A DNA stretch of 64,000 nucleotides from Verrucomicrobiota bacterium (GTDB lineage: Bacteria; Verrucomicrobiota; Verrucomicrobiia; Opitutales; Opitutaceae): contig JAEWQP010000022.1 in NCBI GenBank assembly GCA_023399155.1, forward strand, positions 434,001-498,000. Direction: 5' to 3'. The notes beneath the pieces were generated by a model, which saw nothing but the letters and a program-made list of their open reading frames with translations, searched no databases and was not told where the DNA came from. Numbering within the stretch: the first letter of the stretch is position 1; each line of letters begins with the position of its first letter. A program made the translations under genes and the position numbers. Positions 43,104 through 51,933 of this stretch are shown piece by piece.

Positions 43104-44384
43104 TCAGCCGGTGGGATCGACCTTCGAGAGCAGCGAGTCGATCTCGGTGCGGTTGAGCGAGGTCTGGTCGAGGAACTGGCGGAATTCCGCCGGGCGTTCC
43201 TTCGACCAAGCGCGGCCGAGATTGCCCAGCAACTCGCTCCGCGCCTCGTCGCGCCGGATGCGACGGATCCACGCGAACGCCTTCGGCATGTCCTTCGAGC
43301 CGATGAAGTGGGCGGCCATGGCAAACGTCGCCCCGTCGAGTTCGGGCGAATCGGCCTGTTCGTTGATCCAGAGTTCGGCCTCGGTTGGGTTGAACTCGAC
43401 CCAGTTCGAGATGGCCGAGGCGATCATGCCGGAGCGCTGCCGGGCGTCGGGAAACGAAGCGCCCCAGGTCGCAGCCAGCGACGGATCCTTCCGCACCAGT
43501 GCTTCAAAAATGCGCGTCATGCCGGTGAGCCGGCCCTCGCCCTCGGGAAGCGTCTCGCTCAGCCAGAGAAGTGCCTCATCGGGATAGTGGCCGCCCCATT
43601 CGGCGCAGAGCGCGGCGGCGAGCCGGTCGCGCGTCGCGCCCTCTGGCATTTCCTGGATCAGCGTCTGCACGGCCTCCCGTTTTCCCGTCCCGCACGCGCC
43701 CATCACCATCTGGTCGAGTGTGGCCGGTCCGAGCGCGGCATTGCGGAAGTCCTCGGGTGTCGACTGCCACAACTGCAGCGCTTCCCGCGGATCGAGAGTG
43801 GCGGCGCCAAGCAGCAGGGCGGCAAGCGCGCGATCGCGTGATCGGCCCGGCTCTGCGGCGCGCGCGCGTGCCAGCGCGGCGTGCGGGTCGCGAGCGCCCC
43901 AGGCCTCCCACGCCGCCAGTTCCGCGCCTTGTCGTGTGCCCAGGACCGGAAAGCTCGCCGCGGCGGCCAGGGCGGCCGGCGCATCCAGTTGGGCCCAGCG
44001 GCGGATCGCCATGGCGAAGAAAAGGTCCTGCTCGTTGCCTGCAGGCATCGTCCGTATCTGCTGCGTGATCCCGGGGAGATCCTCCAACTGCAGGTTCTCA
44101 AAAAAGGCGTAGGTTCTCGCGTCGGGAGCCGCCATCATGCGGGCGGCGAGGTGCAGCGACGTCAGTTCGCTCGTCAGCCGGCTGGAGCGGGATTCCACCG
44201 TCGGCTCGTCCGCGGCAGTTGTGGGAATGCCCGGGTCGGGGGCGCCGGCCTGGATGCTCTCCGGCCCTGCCGATTCTTTTTCCGGCGGCAGGCCGGCGGA
44301 GGTTCGCCCGTGCCAGCGGCCAAGCACGAAGGCGAGCGCGAGGAGGATCAACCACGGGGCGAGGCGGACGGCGGAGCGATTCAT
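43104..44384 (-). CDS. Anchored helical-repeat protein of unknown function
   Basis: A 426-residue protein with a single N-terminal membrane helix (VRLAPWLILLALAFVLGRWH), a Pro/Ser linker and then a long all-helical region. Recurring patterns are similar to Sel1/TPR-like repeats, such as LDAPAALAAAASFPVLG, GARDPHAALARARAAEPG, YPDEALLWLSETLPEGEG and WAKERPAEF-like WSKERPAEFRQFLDQT. Large helical proteins of this style are common in Verrucomicrobiota. No catalytic motif is visible. I chose the ATG at 44384 directly before the membrane helix; frames reading further upstream pass through a terminator hairpin and are not coding. Confidence 0.7.
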   Translation of the reverse strand: MNRSAVRLAPWLILLALAFVLGRWHGRTSAGLPPEKESAGPESIQAGAPDPGIPTTAADEPTVESRSSRLTSELTSLHLAARMMAAPDARTYAFFENLQLEDLPGITQQIRTMPAGNEQDLFFAMAIRRWAQLDAPAALAAAASFPVLGTRQGAELAAWEAWGARDPHAALARARAAEPGRSRDRALAALLLGAATLDPREALQLWQSTPEDFRNAALGPATLDQMVMGACGTGKREAVQTLIQEMPEGATRDRLAAALCAEWGGHYPDEALLWLSETLPEGEGRLTGMTRIFEALVRKDPSLAATWGASFPDARQRSGMIASAISNWVEFNPTEAELWINEQADSPELDGATFAMAAHFIGSKDMPKAFAWIRRIRRDEARSELLGNLGRAWSKERPAEFRQFLDQTSLNRTEIDSLLSKVDPTG

Positions 44385-44470
44385 GGAGGCGAAGGCCGCG
44401 CGCACACAAATCCGGGCAGCGCCGTGGCGCAAGCGCCTCATCGAGAACCTGCCACCTTCGCGCCCACCGC

Positions 44471-44512
44471 AAAAAGCAATACGGGCCCAGAAATTCATCC
44501 GGGCCCGTATTG
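44471..44512 (-). terminator. Intrinsic terminator (leftward)
   Basis: The 12-bp perfect stem caatacgggccc/gggcccgtattg has a 12-nt loop, followed on the minus strand by CTTTTTG. It terminates leftward transcription entering from the 44.5-45 kb region, just upstream of the helical-repeat gene start. Confidence 0.8.
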
Positions 44513-44741
44513 ACTGCGAGGAGTTGGACTGGCGCTACTTTCAAGGCACGTGACGGGACCGGGCGGGAGCCAATGCGGTGGTGGCGGGAGCATGCCGGCC
44601 ACGCGGCCTGATCTGCGTTACGTGCTGACGGAGGATATGAAATTTCCGTAACGACGACAATCCGGCATCCACCCTAGCAGCTTCTAGGGTGAACAGAAGA
44701 TCACGTTACGCGCGGGACGCTAAACATGGAATATCAGAGAG

Positions 44742-44770
44742 TTGTGTGAAACCGGCCATTCGGGTATCTG
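44742..44770 (+). promoter_or_regulatory. Weak candidate promoter for a rightward RNA
   Basis: TTGTGT (44742-44747), a 17-bp spacer and TATCTG (44765-44770) would start a transcript near 44777 that ends at the hairpin 45056-45087. The -10 match is only partial. Confidence 0.3.
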
Positions 44771-44776
44771 TTGACC

Positions 44777-45097
44777 TAATCTCACGGCACAGGAAAGTCA
44801 GCTCCGTGTGCAGGTCTCCGGGACGACCTTGGAGGGGAGAAGCCGAGGACCTTCCGCTCGACGGTGCGGCGACGATCGCGGAAAGCGCCTGGGCGACGTC
44901 TCGGCACGGGTCTGTGGCGAAACCTCATGGACCGACTCGACCGTGCACCTGCCGCAGCTGAGAATGAAGCCCCGGGAGGTCCAGCTGGGAGGCGCTTTCC
45001 AGCTGGCGAAGTGTGTCGGTCGGCAAACGTCTCGCCGGGACGTCGGGAAAAAGAAGGCCCGGACGCCTACCCCTAAGCGTCCGGGCCATTATTTTCT
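44777..45097 (+). ncRNA. Candidate structured RNA, about 320 nt, type unknown
   Basis: This stretch has no plausible reading frame and is dense in short inverted repeats, including the perfect ccagctgg hairpin at 44981-45006 and pairing between gcaggt (44811) and acctgc (44946). It ends in a strong intrinsic terminator on the plus strand. It contains aggaaagtc (44791-44799), but other RNase P RNA landmarks are absent, so I do not call rnpB. It does not show the tmRNA or SRP RNA hallmarks either. Orientation is not certain. Confidence 0.3.
45056..45097. terminator. Bidirectional intrinsic terminator downstream of pyruvate kinase
   Basis: The 11-bp perfect stem ggcccggacgc/gcgtccgggcc (45056-45087) has a 10-nt loop. 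T-rich tracts flank it on both strands: attattttct to the right on the plus strand, and ttctttttccc on the minus strand. It can end leftward pyk transcripts and a rightward RNA. Confidence 0.8.
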
Positions 45098-45349
45098 GTG
45101 TTACCCCAAGTCCCGCTAAGCGGGACGGCAGGGAACATGGGCAAGGCGTCCGGAAATGCAATACGAAGTTCGAATTTCCCCCTCGGCCGTGGCGCCCGGC
45201 CGCGTGGGGTTTACCGTTAAACCCTTGAATTCGAGCCCATTAAGCCGGGCTGTTTCTTCATAGAAATTCTGCTTTTTCCAGAGGGTCGGGCAGCGTTCCC
45301 GGGCCGTCTCTGCGGGGCGACAGTTCGGGAGCGGGCCCGAGCCCGGGGC

Positions 45350-46774
45350 TCACTCGACGTTGCGCAGCTGGATGCTGTTGATCAGGCGGTCGCTGGCGAG
45401 GATGTCGCTCACGACCACCACCTTATCGCCCGATTTCACATGTCCGGCCTGGAGGAGCATTTTGATCGCGGTCTGCACCGTGTTTTCCGGGTCGCTGCCG
45501 AAGGTGGTATAAATCGGCTCCACGCCGCGCAGCAGGCGCATCTGGCGCAGCACGACGGGCATGTTGGTGAAGGCGAAGATGGGCGAATTCTCCGGGCGCA
45601 GCGCGGCGACACCCTGGGCGACGAATCCGCGGCGCGTGAACACCACGATGCCCGACGCACGTAGTTCATTTGCCATGACAACGGCGGAGCGGAGCATCTT
45701 GGCCTGGTCGCTGCCGAGCTGCGGCTGGACGTTCAGTCCGCCCGCCCCGGAGACTTCGATGCGGCGCGAGATGCGATCAAACGCCTCCACGCACTGCAGC
45801 GGGAACTTGCCCACCGTCGTCTCGCCGGAGAGCATCACGCAGTCTGCCTGCTCAAAGACTGCGTTGGACACGTCGGAAACTTCCGCGCGGGTCGGCATCG
45901 GCGAGGTGATCATCGACTCGAGCATGTGCGTCGCGATGATCACGGGCTTGCCGTAGGTGAGGCAGGTTTTCACCGCGCGGCGCTGGATGATCGGCAGGTC
46001 CTCGAACGGGCATTCGATGCCGAGGTCGCCGCGTGCGACCATGAGTGCGTCGCAGCTCTTGATGATGTCCTGGAGGTTGTTGATCGCCTGCTGGTCCTCG
46101 ATCTTCGCGATGATGCGGGCGGGTGAGCGGAGATCGTCGAGCAGGTGGCGCAGTTGCTCGATGTCAGCCGGCTCGCGCACGAAGCTCAGCGCGATGAAAT
46201 CGATGCCGCACTCGGCCGCGACCGTCACGTCACCCACGTCCTTTTCGGTGAGCGCGGGCAGGTTGATGCGCACGCCGGGCAGGTTGATGTGGCGGCGGCT
46301 GCCGAGCTTGCCGGGGATGAGCACCTTGCAGCGGATCCGGGCCTCGTTCTTCTCGAGGACCTCGAAGCGGATGAGGCCGTTGTCGACCAGCACGGTGTCG
46401 CCGACGCGGATGTCGTTGACCAGGTCGCGGTAGTTGACGTCGACCGAGCGCACCTCGATGTCGCTGCCGCTGCCGGGGATGACCGTGAAATCGAAGATCT
46501 CGTCGGGCTTGAGCTCCATCGGCGTGGCGACATCGCCGGTGCGGATCTCCGGTCCCTTCACATCCATCATCGTCGCGATCTCGCGCCCGACCTTCTTGGA
46601 GGCGGCGCGCACGCGGGCGACGACTTCGCGCACGTAGTCGTGCTTGGCATGCGCCATGTTGATGCGGCAGACGTCGGCACCGGCGCGGATGATCTGCTCG
46701 AGCATCTCGGGCGAGTCAGTCGCAGGGCCGATGGTGAATACGATTTTCGTGCGGCGGAGGCCGGATGGTTTCAT
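45350..46774 (-). CDS. pyk: Pyruvate kinase
   Basis: A 474-residue enzyme that makes ATP and pyruvate from PEP and ADP. Conserved segments are TKIVFTIGPAT, MDVKGPEIRTG, the KIEDQQAINN substrate region, ALMVARGDLGIECPFEDLP and VMLSGETTVGKFP. The usual B-domain and C-terminal allosteric domain (ASGIVVFTRRGFVAQGVAALRP) are complete. The gene overlaps the upstream YycJ-like gene by 4 bp (ATGA), so the two share a message. Start is ATG 46774; the frame extends further upstream but only antisense. Confidence 0.95.
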   Translation of the reverse strand: MKPSGLRRTKIVFTIGPATDSPEMLEQIIRAGADVCRINMAHAKHDYVREVVARVRAASKKVGREIATMMDVKGPEIRTGDVATPMELKPDEIFDFTVIPGSGSDIEVRSVDVNYRDLVNDIRVGDTVLVDNGLIRFEVLEKNEARIRCKVLIPGKLGSRRHINLPGVRINLPALTEKDVGDVTVAAECGIDFIALSFVREPADIEQLRHLLDDLRSPARIIAKIEDQQAINNLQDIIKSCDALMVARGDLGIECPFEDLPIIQRRAVKTCLTYGKPVIIATHMLESMITSPMPTRAEVSDVSNAVFEQADCVMLSGETTVGKFPLQCVEAFDRISRRIEVSGAGGLNVQPQLGSDQAKMLRSAVVMANELRASGIVVFTRRGFVAQGVAALRPENSPIFAFTNMPVVLRQMRLLRGVEPIYTTFGSDPENTVQTAIKMLLQAGHVKSGDKVVVVSDILASDRLINSIQLRNVE

Positions 46775-47565
46775 GGGAGGTCGAGGACGGGGCCGCCAGC
46801 GTCGGGCGGAATAATGGAGAGGGCGAAAGCCAGCCCGGGCTGCAGAAACGAGGCAAAGGTCGTTTGCACCGCGGGGAGACTGTTGCAGTCGCGGCTCAGG
46901 TGGGCGAGACAGACGTGGCGCCAAGCCGGACGCTCGACGGAGGCCATCAGGTCGTAGGCGGCCTTGTTCGAGAGGTGACCGTGGCGGCCGCAGATGCGCT
47001 GTTTGACCGACCACGGGCGCTTCGTGTCCTGCTGGAGGAGGGCGGGATCGTGGTTGGCCTCGAGGATCAGCACATCCACATCGCGGATGCGCTGGCGCAC
47101 GAGTTCGGGGGCGTAGCCGAGATCGGTGACGAAGGCGACGGAGCGCCGCGGGGAGAAGAGGTCGTCGTTGCCTTGCGAAAAGACGAAGCCCACCGGCTCG
47201 ATCGCATCGTGCGGGACCGAGAAGCTCTCGATCTCCAGGTCGCGGAAGCGAAAGCGCGTGCCGGTCTCGAACAGTTGCCAGTCGGGGCGATGGCGGAGAT
47301 CGCACTGCACGGCCTCGGCGGTGCCGCGGTTGGCGAACACCTTCAGGCCGGGCCATCGGCCGAGCCCCGAGATCCCCGTGCAGTGGTCGCCATGCTCATG
47401 CGTGATGAATACGGCGTCGATTTCGTCCAGCGAGTGTCCAGCCGCGGCAAGCATCTGGCTGATCCGCCGGGCCGAAAAGCCAGCGTCAATCAGCACCTTG
47501 CACGCCTCGGTGCACAGCAGGGCGCAATTGCCCGAACTGCTGCTACCGAGGATGGTGAGACGCAT
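46771..47565 (-). CDS. YycJ/WalJ-like metallo-beta-lactamase-fold hydrolase
   Basis: A 264-residue MBL-fold protein. The start MRLTILGSSSSGN is the canonical YycJ N-terminus. Metal motif THEHGDH (H56, H58, D60, H61) plus VPHDAIEPVGFVF and LEANHDPALL fit a di-metal hydrolase acting on nucleic acid or cell-wall-linked processes (in Bacillus YycJ acts in DNA processing). It is translationally coupled to pyruvate kinase by a 4-bp overlap, an odd pairing. An ATG six bases further upstream (47571) is an alternative start. Confidence 0.88.
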   Translation of the reverse strand: MRLTILGSSSSGNCALLCTEACKVLIDAGFSARRISQMLAAAGHSLDEIDAVFITHEHGDHCTGISGLGRWPGLKVFANRGTAEAVQCDLRHRPDWQLFETGTRFRFRDLEIESFSVPHDAIEPVGFVFSQGNDDLFSPRRSVAFVTDLGYAPELVRQRIRDVDVLILEANHDPALLQQDTKRPWSVKQRICGRHGHLSNKAAYDLMASVERPAWRHVCLAHLSRDCNSLPAVQTTFASFLQPGLAFALSIIPPDAGGPVLDLP

Positions 47566-47712
47566 GGCCATGGTCGCCGGCAGCAAACAGCCCCCGGACA
47601 GGCGAGAGCAACGGAAATTTCGGGGGAGCGCAACCTAGGCCAATGCGTGCGTCGTCCCAGGCGAGGCAACCTGTTGACCTTAGGGGTAACGTGACCTTAC
47701 TGCTCTGCCTTT

Positions 47713-48198
47713 GTGAAGCGCGCCTCCCTTCGTTCTCGCGAGCCCGTCGCGCCCGTCCGCCCCGCGGGCGGGCCGGTGGTGGTCACGCGCACGGTGCACT
47801 TCAACGCCGCCCACCGGCTGCACAACCCGGACCGCAGCGATGCCTGGAACCGCGCCACGTTCGGCCCGTGCAATCACCCCAACTGGCACGGCCACAACTA
47901 CGTGCTCGAGATCGCGGTGGTCGGCCGACCCGATCCCGAGACCGGCTACGTCATCGATCTCGGCAAGCTCAACGCCATCGCGCAGCGCGAGATCGTCGAC
48001 GCCTGTGATCATCGCAACCTGAACCTCGACGTCGATTTCCTCCGCGGCATCCTGCCGTCGACGGAAAATCTGGTGGTCGCGTTCTGGGAACGCCTCGCGC
48101 CGCATGTCGCGCCGGCGCACCTGTTCCGGCTGCGGCTCCAGGAAACCGAACGCAACGCCGCGGAATATTTCGGTCCGGGAGGCCCTCCGGTCACCTAG
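47713..48198 (+). CDS. queD: 6-carboxy-tetrahydropterin synthase (QueD)
   Basis: A 161-residue protein of the PTPS/QueD family, which converts dihydroneopterin triphosphate to 6-carboxytetrahydropterin for queuosine synthesis. Zinc ligands are H34 (FNAAHRL) and H59, H61 (WHGHNY); the catalytic Cys is C53 (FGPCNHPNW). The conserved VIDLGKL and CDHRNLN are intact. It starts at GTG 47713; a ~20-residue basic leader precedes the usual start, so a later GTG near 47776 is possible. It is followed 72 bp downstream by folE2, consistent with the same pathway. Confidence 0.9.
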   Translation: MKRASLRSREPVAPVRPAGGPVVVTRTVHFNAAHRLHNPDRSDAWNRATFGPCNHPNWHGHNYVLEIAVVGRPDPETGYVIDLGKLNAIAQREIVDACDHRNLNLDVDFLRGILPSTENLVVAFWERLAPHVAPAHLFRLRLQETERNAAEYFGPGGPPVT

Positions 48199-48270
48199 CT
48201 CCCGCCCGCGCCGAGTGCGCACCCGTTCCGGCGGTTATCGTCACCCGCCCTCGCGCCAGAAAAACGAATC

Positions 48271-49251
48271 ATGAAGAAAAAAGCCGCCCGTCTCTACCTT
48301 CACCGCTCCCAATCCGGCCAGCCGCCGGCGATCGCGCGCCGCTACGACGCGGCCTTCCGGCCCGGTCCACGCTACCGCGACGAGCTGCCGGACATGATGG
48401 AGGCGGTGGACGCGATCGAGGGCGCTGACGTGGCGATCCAGCAGGTCGGCGTATCCGGATTTAAACTTCCGTTGCGCTTCGCGGTGCGCAAGGGTCCCGC
48501 CGCGGTGCTCGAGGCCACGGTCACCGGCACGGTGTCGCTCGATGCCGGGCTGAAGGGGATCAACATGTCGCGCATCATGCGCTCGTTCTACGGGCACAAG
48601 GACCGCACCTTCACGCCCGAGACGCTCGAGCGCATACTCGCCGGCTATCGCCGCAAGGTCGGCGCGCTCGAGGCCCGGCTCCGCGTCGCCTTTTCGTATC
48701 CACTTCTTCAACGCAGCTTGCGCAGCGGGCTCGAGGGCCACCAGTTCTACCGCGCCGCGTTCGAGGGCTCGATGGACCGGGACGGACGCTTCCGCAGGTT
48801 CGTGCATTTCGATTTCGTCTACTCGTCCGCCTGCCCGTGCTCGGCGGAACTGGCCGAGCACGCCCGCGACACGCGGGGCGCGTTCGCGATCCCGCATTCG
48901 CAGCGCAGCAAGGCGCGGGTGATCGCGGAGGTGGCGCCCGGGCGGAAGCTCGCCCTCGAGGACCTGCACGCGCACTGCCTGGCGGCGCTGCGCACGGAGA
49001 CGCAGGTGATGGTCCGGCGCGAGGACGAGCAGGCGTTTGCCGAGCTCAACGGCGCGCACATCAAGTTCGTGGAGGACGCGGCGCGCCTCGTCTATGCGCA
49101 GCTGGCCGGCGATCCGCGCATCGCTGATTTCCAGGTGGCGTGCGCGCATCTGGAGGCGCTGCACTCGCACGACGCCGTCTCGGTGATCTGCAAGGGCGTG
49201 CCCGGTGGCCTGCGCGCGGATTTCATGGATTTCGCCAGCCTGGTCTGCTGA
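48271..49251 (+). CDS. folE2: GTP cyclohydrolase, FolE2 (type IB)
   Basis: A 326-residue GTP cyclohydrolase IB that makes dihydroneopterin triphosphate from GTP, the first step of folate and queuosine synthesis. The family Cys site SSACPCSAEL (C188, C190), GINMSRIMRSFYGH, and the end HSHDAVSVICKGVPGGLRADF are intact. FolE2 can use metals other than zinc and often replaces FolE under zinc limitation. It lies 72 bp after queD, which uses its product, so they are likely one operon. Confidence 0.92.
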   Translation: MKKKAARLYLHRSQSGQPPAIARRYDAAFRPGPRYRDELPDMMEAVDAIEGADVAIQQVGVSGFKLPLRFAVRKGPAAVLEATVTGTVSLDAGLKGINMSRIMRSFYGHKDRTFTPETLERILAGYRRKVGALEARLRVAFSYPLLQRSLRSGLEGHQFYRAAFEGSMDRDGRFRRFVHFDFVYSSACPCSAELAEHARDTRGAFAIPHSQRSKARVIAEVAPGRKLALEDLHAHCLAALRTETQVMVRREDEQAFAELNGAHIKFVEDAARLVYAQLAGDPRIADFQVACAHLEALHSHDAVSVICKGVPGGLRADFMDFASLVC

Positions 49252-49332
49252 GCGACGCCGCGGCGGTGGCACCGCTCGCGCGGATGCACGTTCTTGTTCG
49301 CCGACCCGGCGCGCTGCGGTTCAACCTCGGGT

Positions 49333-49995
49333 GTGCTTTGGACCGAGCTTCCCGTCCACGTGATCGATTTCGAAGGCAGCCGCGAGACCGGCGTCGTCGA
49401 ATTCGGGGTCGTTTCGCTGGCGCACGGCGCGATCACCGGCGTCGCCTCGCGTGTATGCCGCGCACGACGACCGGTGCGGGCCGACGACACGCGCGTGCAC
49501 GGGCTCACGCAGGTGGATCTCGCGGGCGCCGAGCCCTTCGAGGCGGAGTGGGAGTTCTTCGCGGCCTGCCGCGCGGGCGGCGTGCTTGCGGCGCACTTCA
49601 GCGGCACCGAGAACAGCCTCTTGCGCGGCACCTGGCCGTGCGCCCGCCTGTCGCCGGATTTTCTCGATCCCGGCCGCGAGACATCGGAGTGGGGACCGTG
49701 GATCGACACCGGCCGCCTCGCGACGGACGCGCTGGGCCGCGGTGCCTCGGCCGCGCTCGAGGATGTCGTCGCCGCGCTCGGTCTCGGCGATGCCCTGCAG
49801 GCTGCGGCGGAACGCTGGTGCGCACCGCAGCGGCGGCGGTTTCATTGCGCCGGATACGATGCGCTCGCCACCGCGCTCGTGTTGCTGCGACTCGCGCGCG
49901 ATGGCGATGCACCGTGGTCGCTGGCGCGTGTGCTCGCGGAGAGCGTCGCGGATCGCGAACGTCGCGACGACGTGCGACAGGGTCGTTTGTTTTGA
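49333..49995 (+). CDS. DnaQ-type 3'-5' exonuclease-like protein
   Basis: A 220-residue DEDD-family exonuclease domain: VIDFEGSRETG (Exo I D-x-E), AHFSGTENSLL (the Exo II position has Glu/Asn instead of a clear Asp) and HCAGYDALATAL (Exo III H-x4-D). It may act on DNA or RNA ends. The start is uncertain: GTG 49333 fits domain length, while a TTG 39 bp upstream is also in frame. It follows folE2 by 81 bp and precedes the PTS protein gene. Confidence 0.78.
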   Translation: MLWTELPVHVIDFEGSRETGVVEFGVVSLAHGAITGVASRVCRARRPVRADDTRVHGLTQVDLAGAEPFEAEWEFFAACRAGGVLAAHFSGTENSLLRGTWPCARLSPDFLDPGRETSEWGPWIDTGRLATDALGRGASAALEDVVAALGLGDALQAAAERWCAPQRRRFHCAGYDALATALVLLRLARDGDAPWSLARVLAESVADRERRDDVRQGRLF

Positions 49996-50149
49996 GCTGG
50001 AAATTTCGCACAAAAAACGCGCGGCGCGGCGAAAAACACGTTGAGCAATCGCGCGTCGTCCGCTACGAATGTCCCTCCACCGCGGAGCTTCCTGCAGGAG
50101 CCCCGCGATTTTGTCTCTCCCCACGATTTTTCCTGTCGATTCAACCGCC

Positions 50150-50635
50150 ATGGGTCTGCGCATCAGCCAACTGCTCGATCCCAGCCGCATCGTTCTCGAT
50201 GTGCAGGCGACGAAGCGCACCCATGCGATCAACGAGGTGGCGCGGCGACTGGAAGGCATGCCTCAGCTGACGAATTTCAGCGCGTTCTACACGGAGCTGC
50301 TCGCGCGCGAACGCCTCGACACGACCTGCATCGGCAATGAGATCGCGCTGCCGCATGCGCGCACCGATCACACCAGTGAGATCGTGATGGCCGTGGGGCG
50401 CAGTCGCGGCGGCGTGCTGTTCGAAAACTCGAACCAGACCGTGCGGCTGATGTTCGTCCTCGCGACACCCAAGAGCCGTGCGCAGGACTATCTCCTCGTG
50501 GTGGGTGCGCTTTGCCGGCTGCTCAAGGACCCGGTGCTGCGCATCGCGCTGATGGAAGCGGCGTCGCCGGAGGCATTCATCGAGTTGATCGCGCAGGCTG
50601 AGGAGCGTGCCGCTCCCGGCGCGATTGCGTGTTGA
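50150..50635 (+). CDS. PTS EIIA-type protein (PtsN-like)
   Basis: A 161-residue EIIA domain of the fructose/nitrogen class. The phosphorylated histidine is H69 in GNEIALPHARTDH, and the family blocks LLDPSRIVLDV and ENSNQTVRLMFVLATPK are present. No EI, HPr or sugar EIIBC genes are adjacent, so a regulatory (nitrogen-PTS) role is likely, as for PtsN. ATG 50150 is preferred; the open frame extends upstream without family similarity. Confidence 0.87.
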   Translation: MGLRISQLLDPSRIVLDVQATKRTHAINEVARRLEGMPQLTNFSAFYTELLARERLDTTCIGNEIALPHARTDHTSEIVMAVGRSRGGVLFENSNQTVRLMFVLATPKSRAQDYLLVVGALCRLLKDPVLRIALMEAASPEAFIELIAQAEERAAPGAIAC

Positions 50636-50814
50636 TGGCCGTGCAGGCGTAGCGTCTGCCGCGGCTGCGCGCAAGACGCTGCCGGTGGCCTGCGCATCGT
50701 GCGCGCCGGCGTGCGGCGAACGGATTCGCATCGCGGCGGGTGTGGCGCTTCGGGGCCGTGGCGCCCGGACAGGCCTTGCGTCGCCGCGTGCGTCCCGCAC
50801 GATGAACCGCGCGC

Positions 50815-51783
50815 ATGATCCGCTCGTTCATCTTCAGCGAGGGCAAGCTCGCCGGCCGCGACCTCGAACGCGAGGCGCTGCGCATTGTCCGCGCCGACAA
50901 GGGACTCCACCTGTGGGTTGATCTGGAGAACCCGACCGATGTGGAGATCAAGCAGGTGCTCGAAGGGGTGTTCGATTTCCATCCCCTTGCCATCGAGGAC
51001 TGCGTCACCCCGAGCAGCTTCCCGAAGGTCGAGGATTACGAGAGCTACCTCTTCATCGTGACGCACGCCGTGGACTTCACGCGCACGGAGAAGTTCAACA
51101 CGACCGAACTCGATCTCTTCCTGGGCAAGGAGTTCCTGGTCACGTTCCACCGCACGCCGCTGCGCTCGATCGATGCGCTGGTCGAGCGGATAAACCGGTC
51201 CACGGGCGTCGTGGCCCGTGGTCCCGACCGGCTCGCCCACAGCATCCTGGACAACCTCGTCGACCTCTTCAAGCCGGTCACGGACGAGCTGCGCGGCGAG
51301 ATCGAGGAGATCGAGGCGCGCATCCTCTCCGAGGGGTCCGAGACGCTGCTCTCCTCGCTGCTGGAGGTGCGCAGCGAGGTCGCCCACCTGCGTCAGATCA
51401 TCCGGCCCCAGCGCGACGTCATCAATCGCCTCGCCCATGGCGAGACCAAGGTGATCCGGGCGATCATGCAGCCGTACTACCGCGACTTGCGCGACAACCT
51501 GCTGCGGATCGAACAGACAGCCGCCGGGTTTGCCGACGAACTGCTCGTGTCCTTCGACTTGTATCTGAACAAATCCGCCAGCCAGACCAACGAAGGCATC
51601 AAGGTGCTGACGGCGCTCACGGCCATCACGCTGCCGCCGATCGTGATCGGCACGTGGTACGGCATGAACTTCGTCCACATCCCCGAACTCCACTCGCCGG
51701 CCGGCTACTGGGTGGCGCTCGGCGTCATGCTGGCCAGCACGGGCGCGATGTTCGCCTGGTGCAAACGGCGGGGCTGGCTTTAG
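50815..51783 (+). CDS. corA: CorA-family divalent cation channel, copy 1
   Basis: A 322-residue CorA-like magnesium/cobalt transporter. The cytoplasmic domain ends in the two-helix pore with the signature YGMNF at the ion-entry loop and the basic C-terminus WCKRRGWL. The helical stalk KPVTDELRGEIEEIEARILS is typical. A paralogue of identical length follows 150 bp downstream, separated by a repeat-bearing spacer. The pair may differ in selectivity or expression. Confidence 0.92.
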   Translation: MIRSFIFSEGKLAGRDLEREALRIVRADKGLHLWVDLENPTDVEIKQVLEGVFDFHPLAIEDCVTPSSFPKVEDYESYLFIVTHAVDFTRTEKFNTTELDLFLGKEFLVTFHRTPLRSIDALVERINRSTGVVARGPDRLAHSILDNLVDLFKPVTDELRGEIEEIEARILSEGSETLLSSLLEVRSEVAHLRQIIRPQRDVINRLAHGETKVIRAIMQPYYRDLRDNLLRIEQTAAGFADELLVSFDLYLNKSASQTNEGIKVLTALTAITLPPIVIGTWYGMNFVHIPELHSPAGYWVALGVMLASTGAMFAWCKRRGWL

Positions 51784-51933
51784 GAAGTGACGAGTGCGAA
51801 TGACGCGTGACGAGTCTCGGAGCGGTGTGATGTCACAGGGCCGCGCTCGTCGCCGACCTCACGCCGCGCGCCGCGCGCTCACCCGTTCCTCCTCAGGCAC
51901 CCGTCACTCGACACCCGATACCCGTCACTCCCG
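51781..51933. repeat. Intergenic spacer with imperfect inverted GTGACGAGT-type ends
   Basis: The left end (51786-51815) has gtgacgag, gaatgacgcg and gtgacgagt. The right end (51902-51930) has cccgtcactcg and acccgtcactccc, the same type of short repeats in inverted orientation. The element type also appears inside the nitrate reductase gene at 14.29 kb. Confidence 0.5.

Larger units (their letters stand above)
44385..45349. other. Gene-free 965 bp region with terminators and hairpins
   Basis: No coding frame shows domain-like sequence. Two strong hairpins with T-tracts (44471-44512 and 45056-45087) bound a stretch rich in further inverted repeats: accctag/ctagggt at 44670-44689, ccagctgg-10 nt-ccagctgg at 44981-45006, gtcccgc/gcgggac at about 45110-45126, and gggttta/taaaccc at 45207-45224. 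It lies downstream of pyruvate kinase and upstream of the helical-repeat gene, both leftward. Confidence 0.7.

Noticed and set aside
44777..45097. rnpB (RNase P RNA), tmRNA or SRP RNA in the gene-free region.
   Set aside because: Only aggaaagtc matches an RNase P landmark; the other conserved blocks, the tmRNA tRNA-like end and the SRP core ggaaggaagcag are absent.
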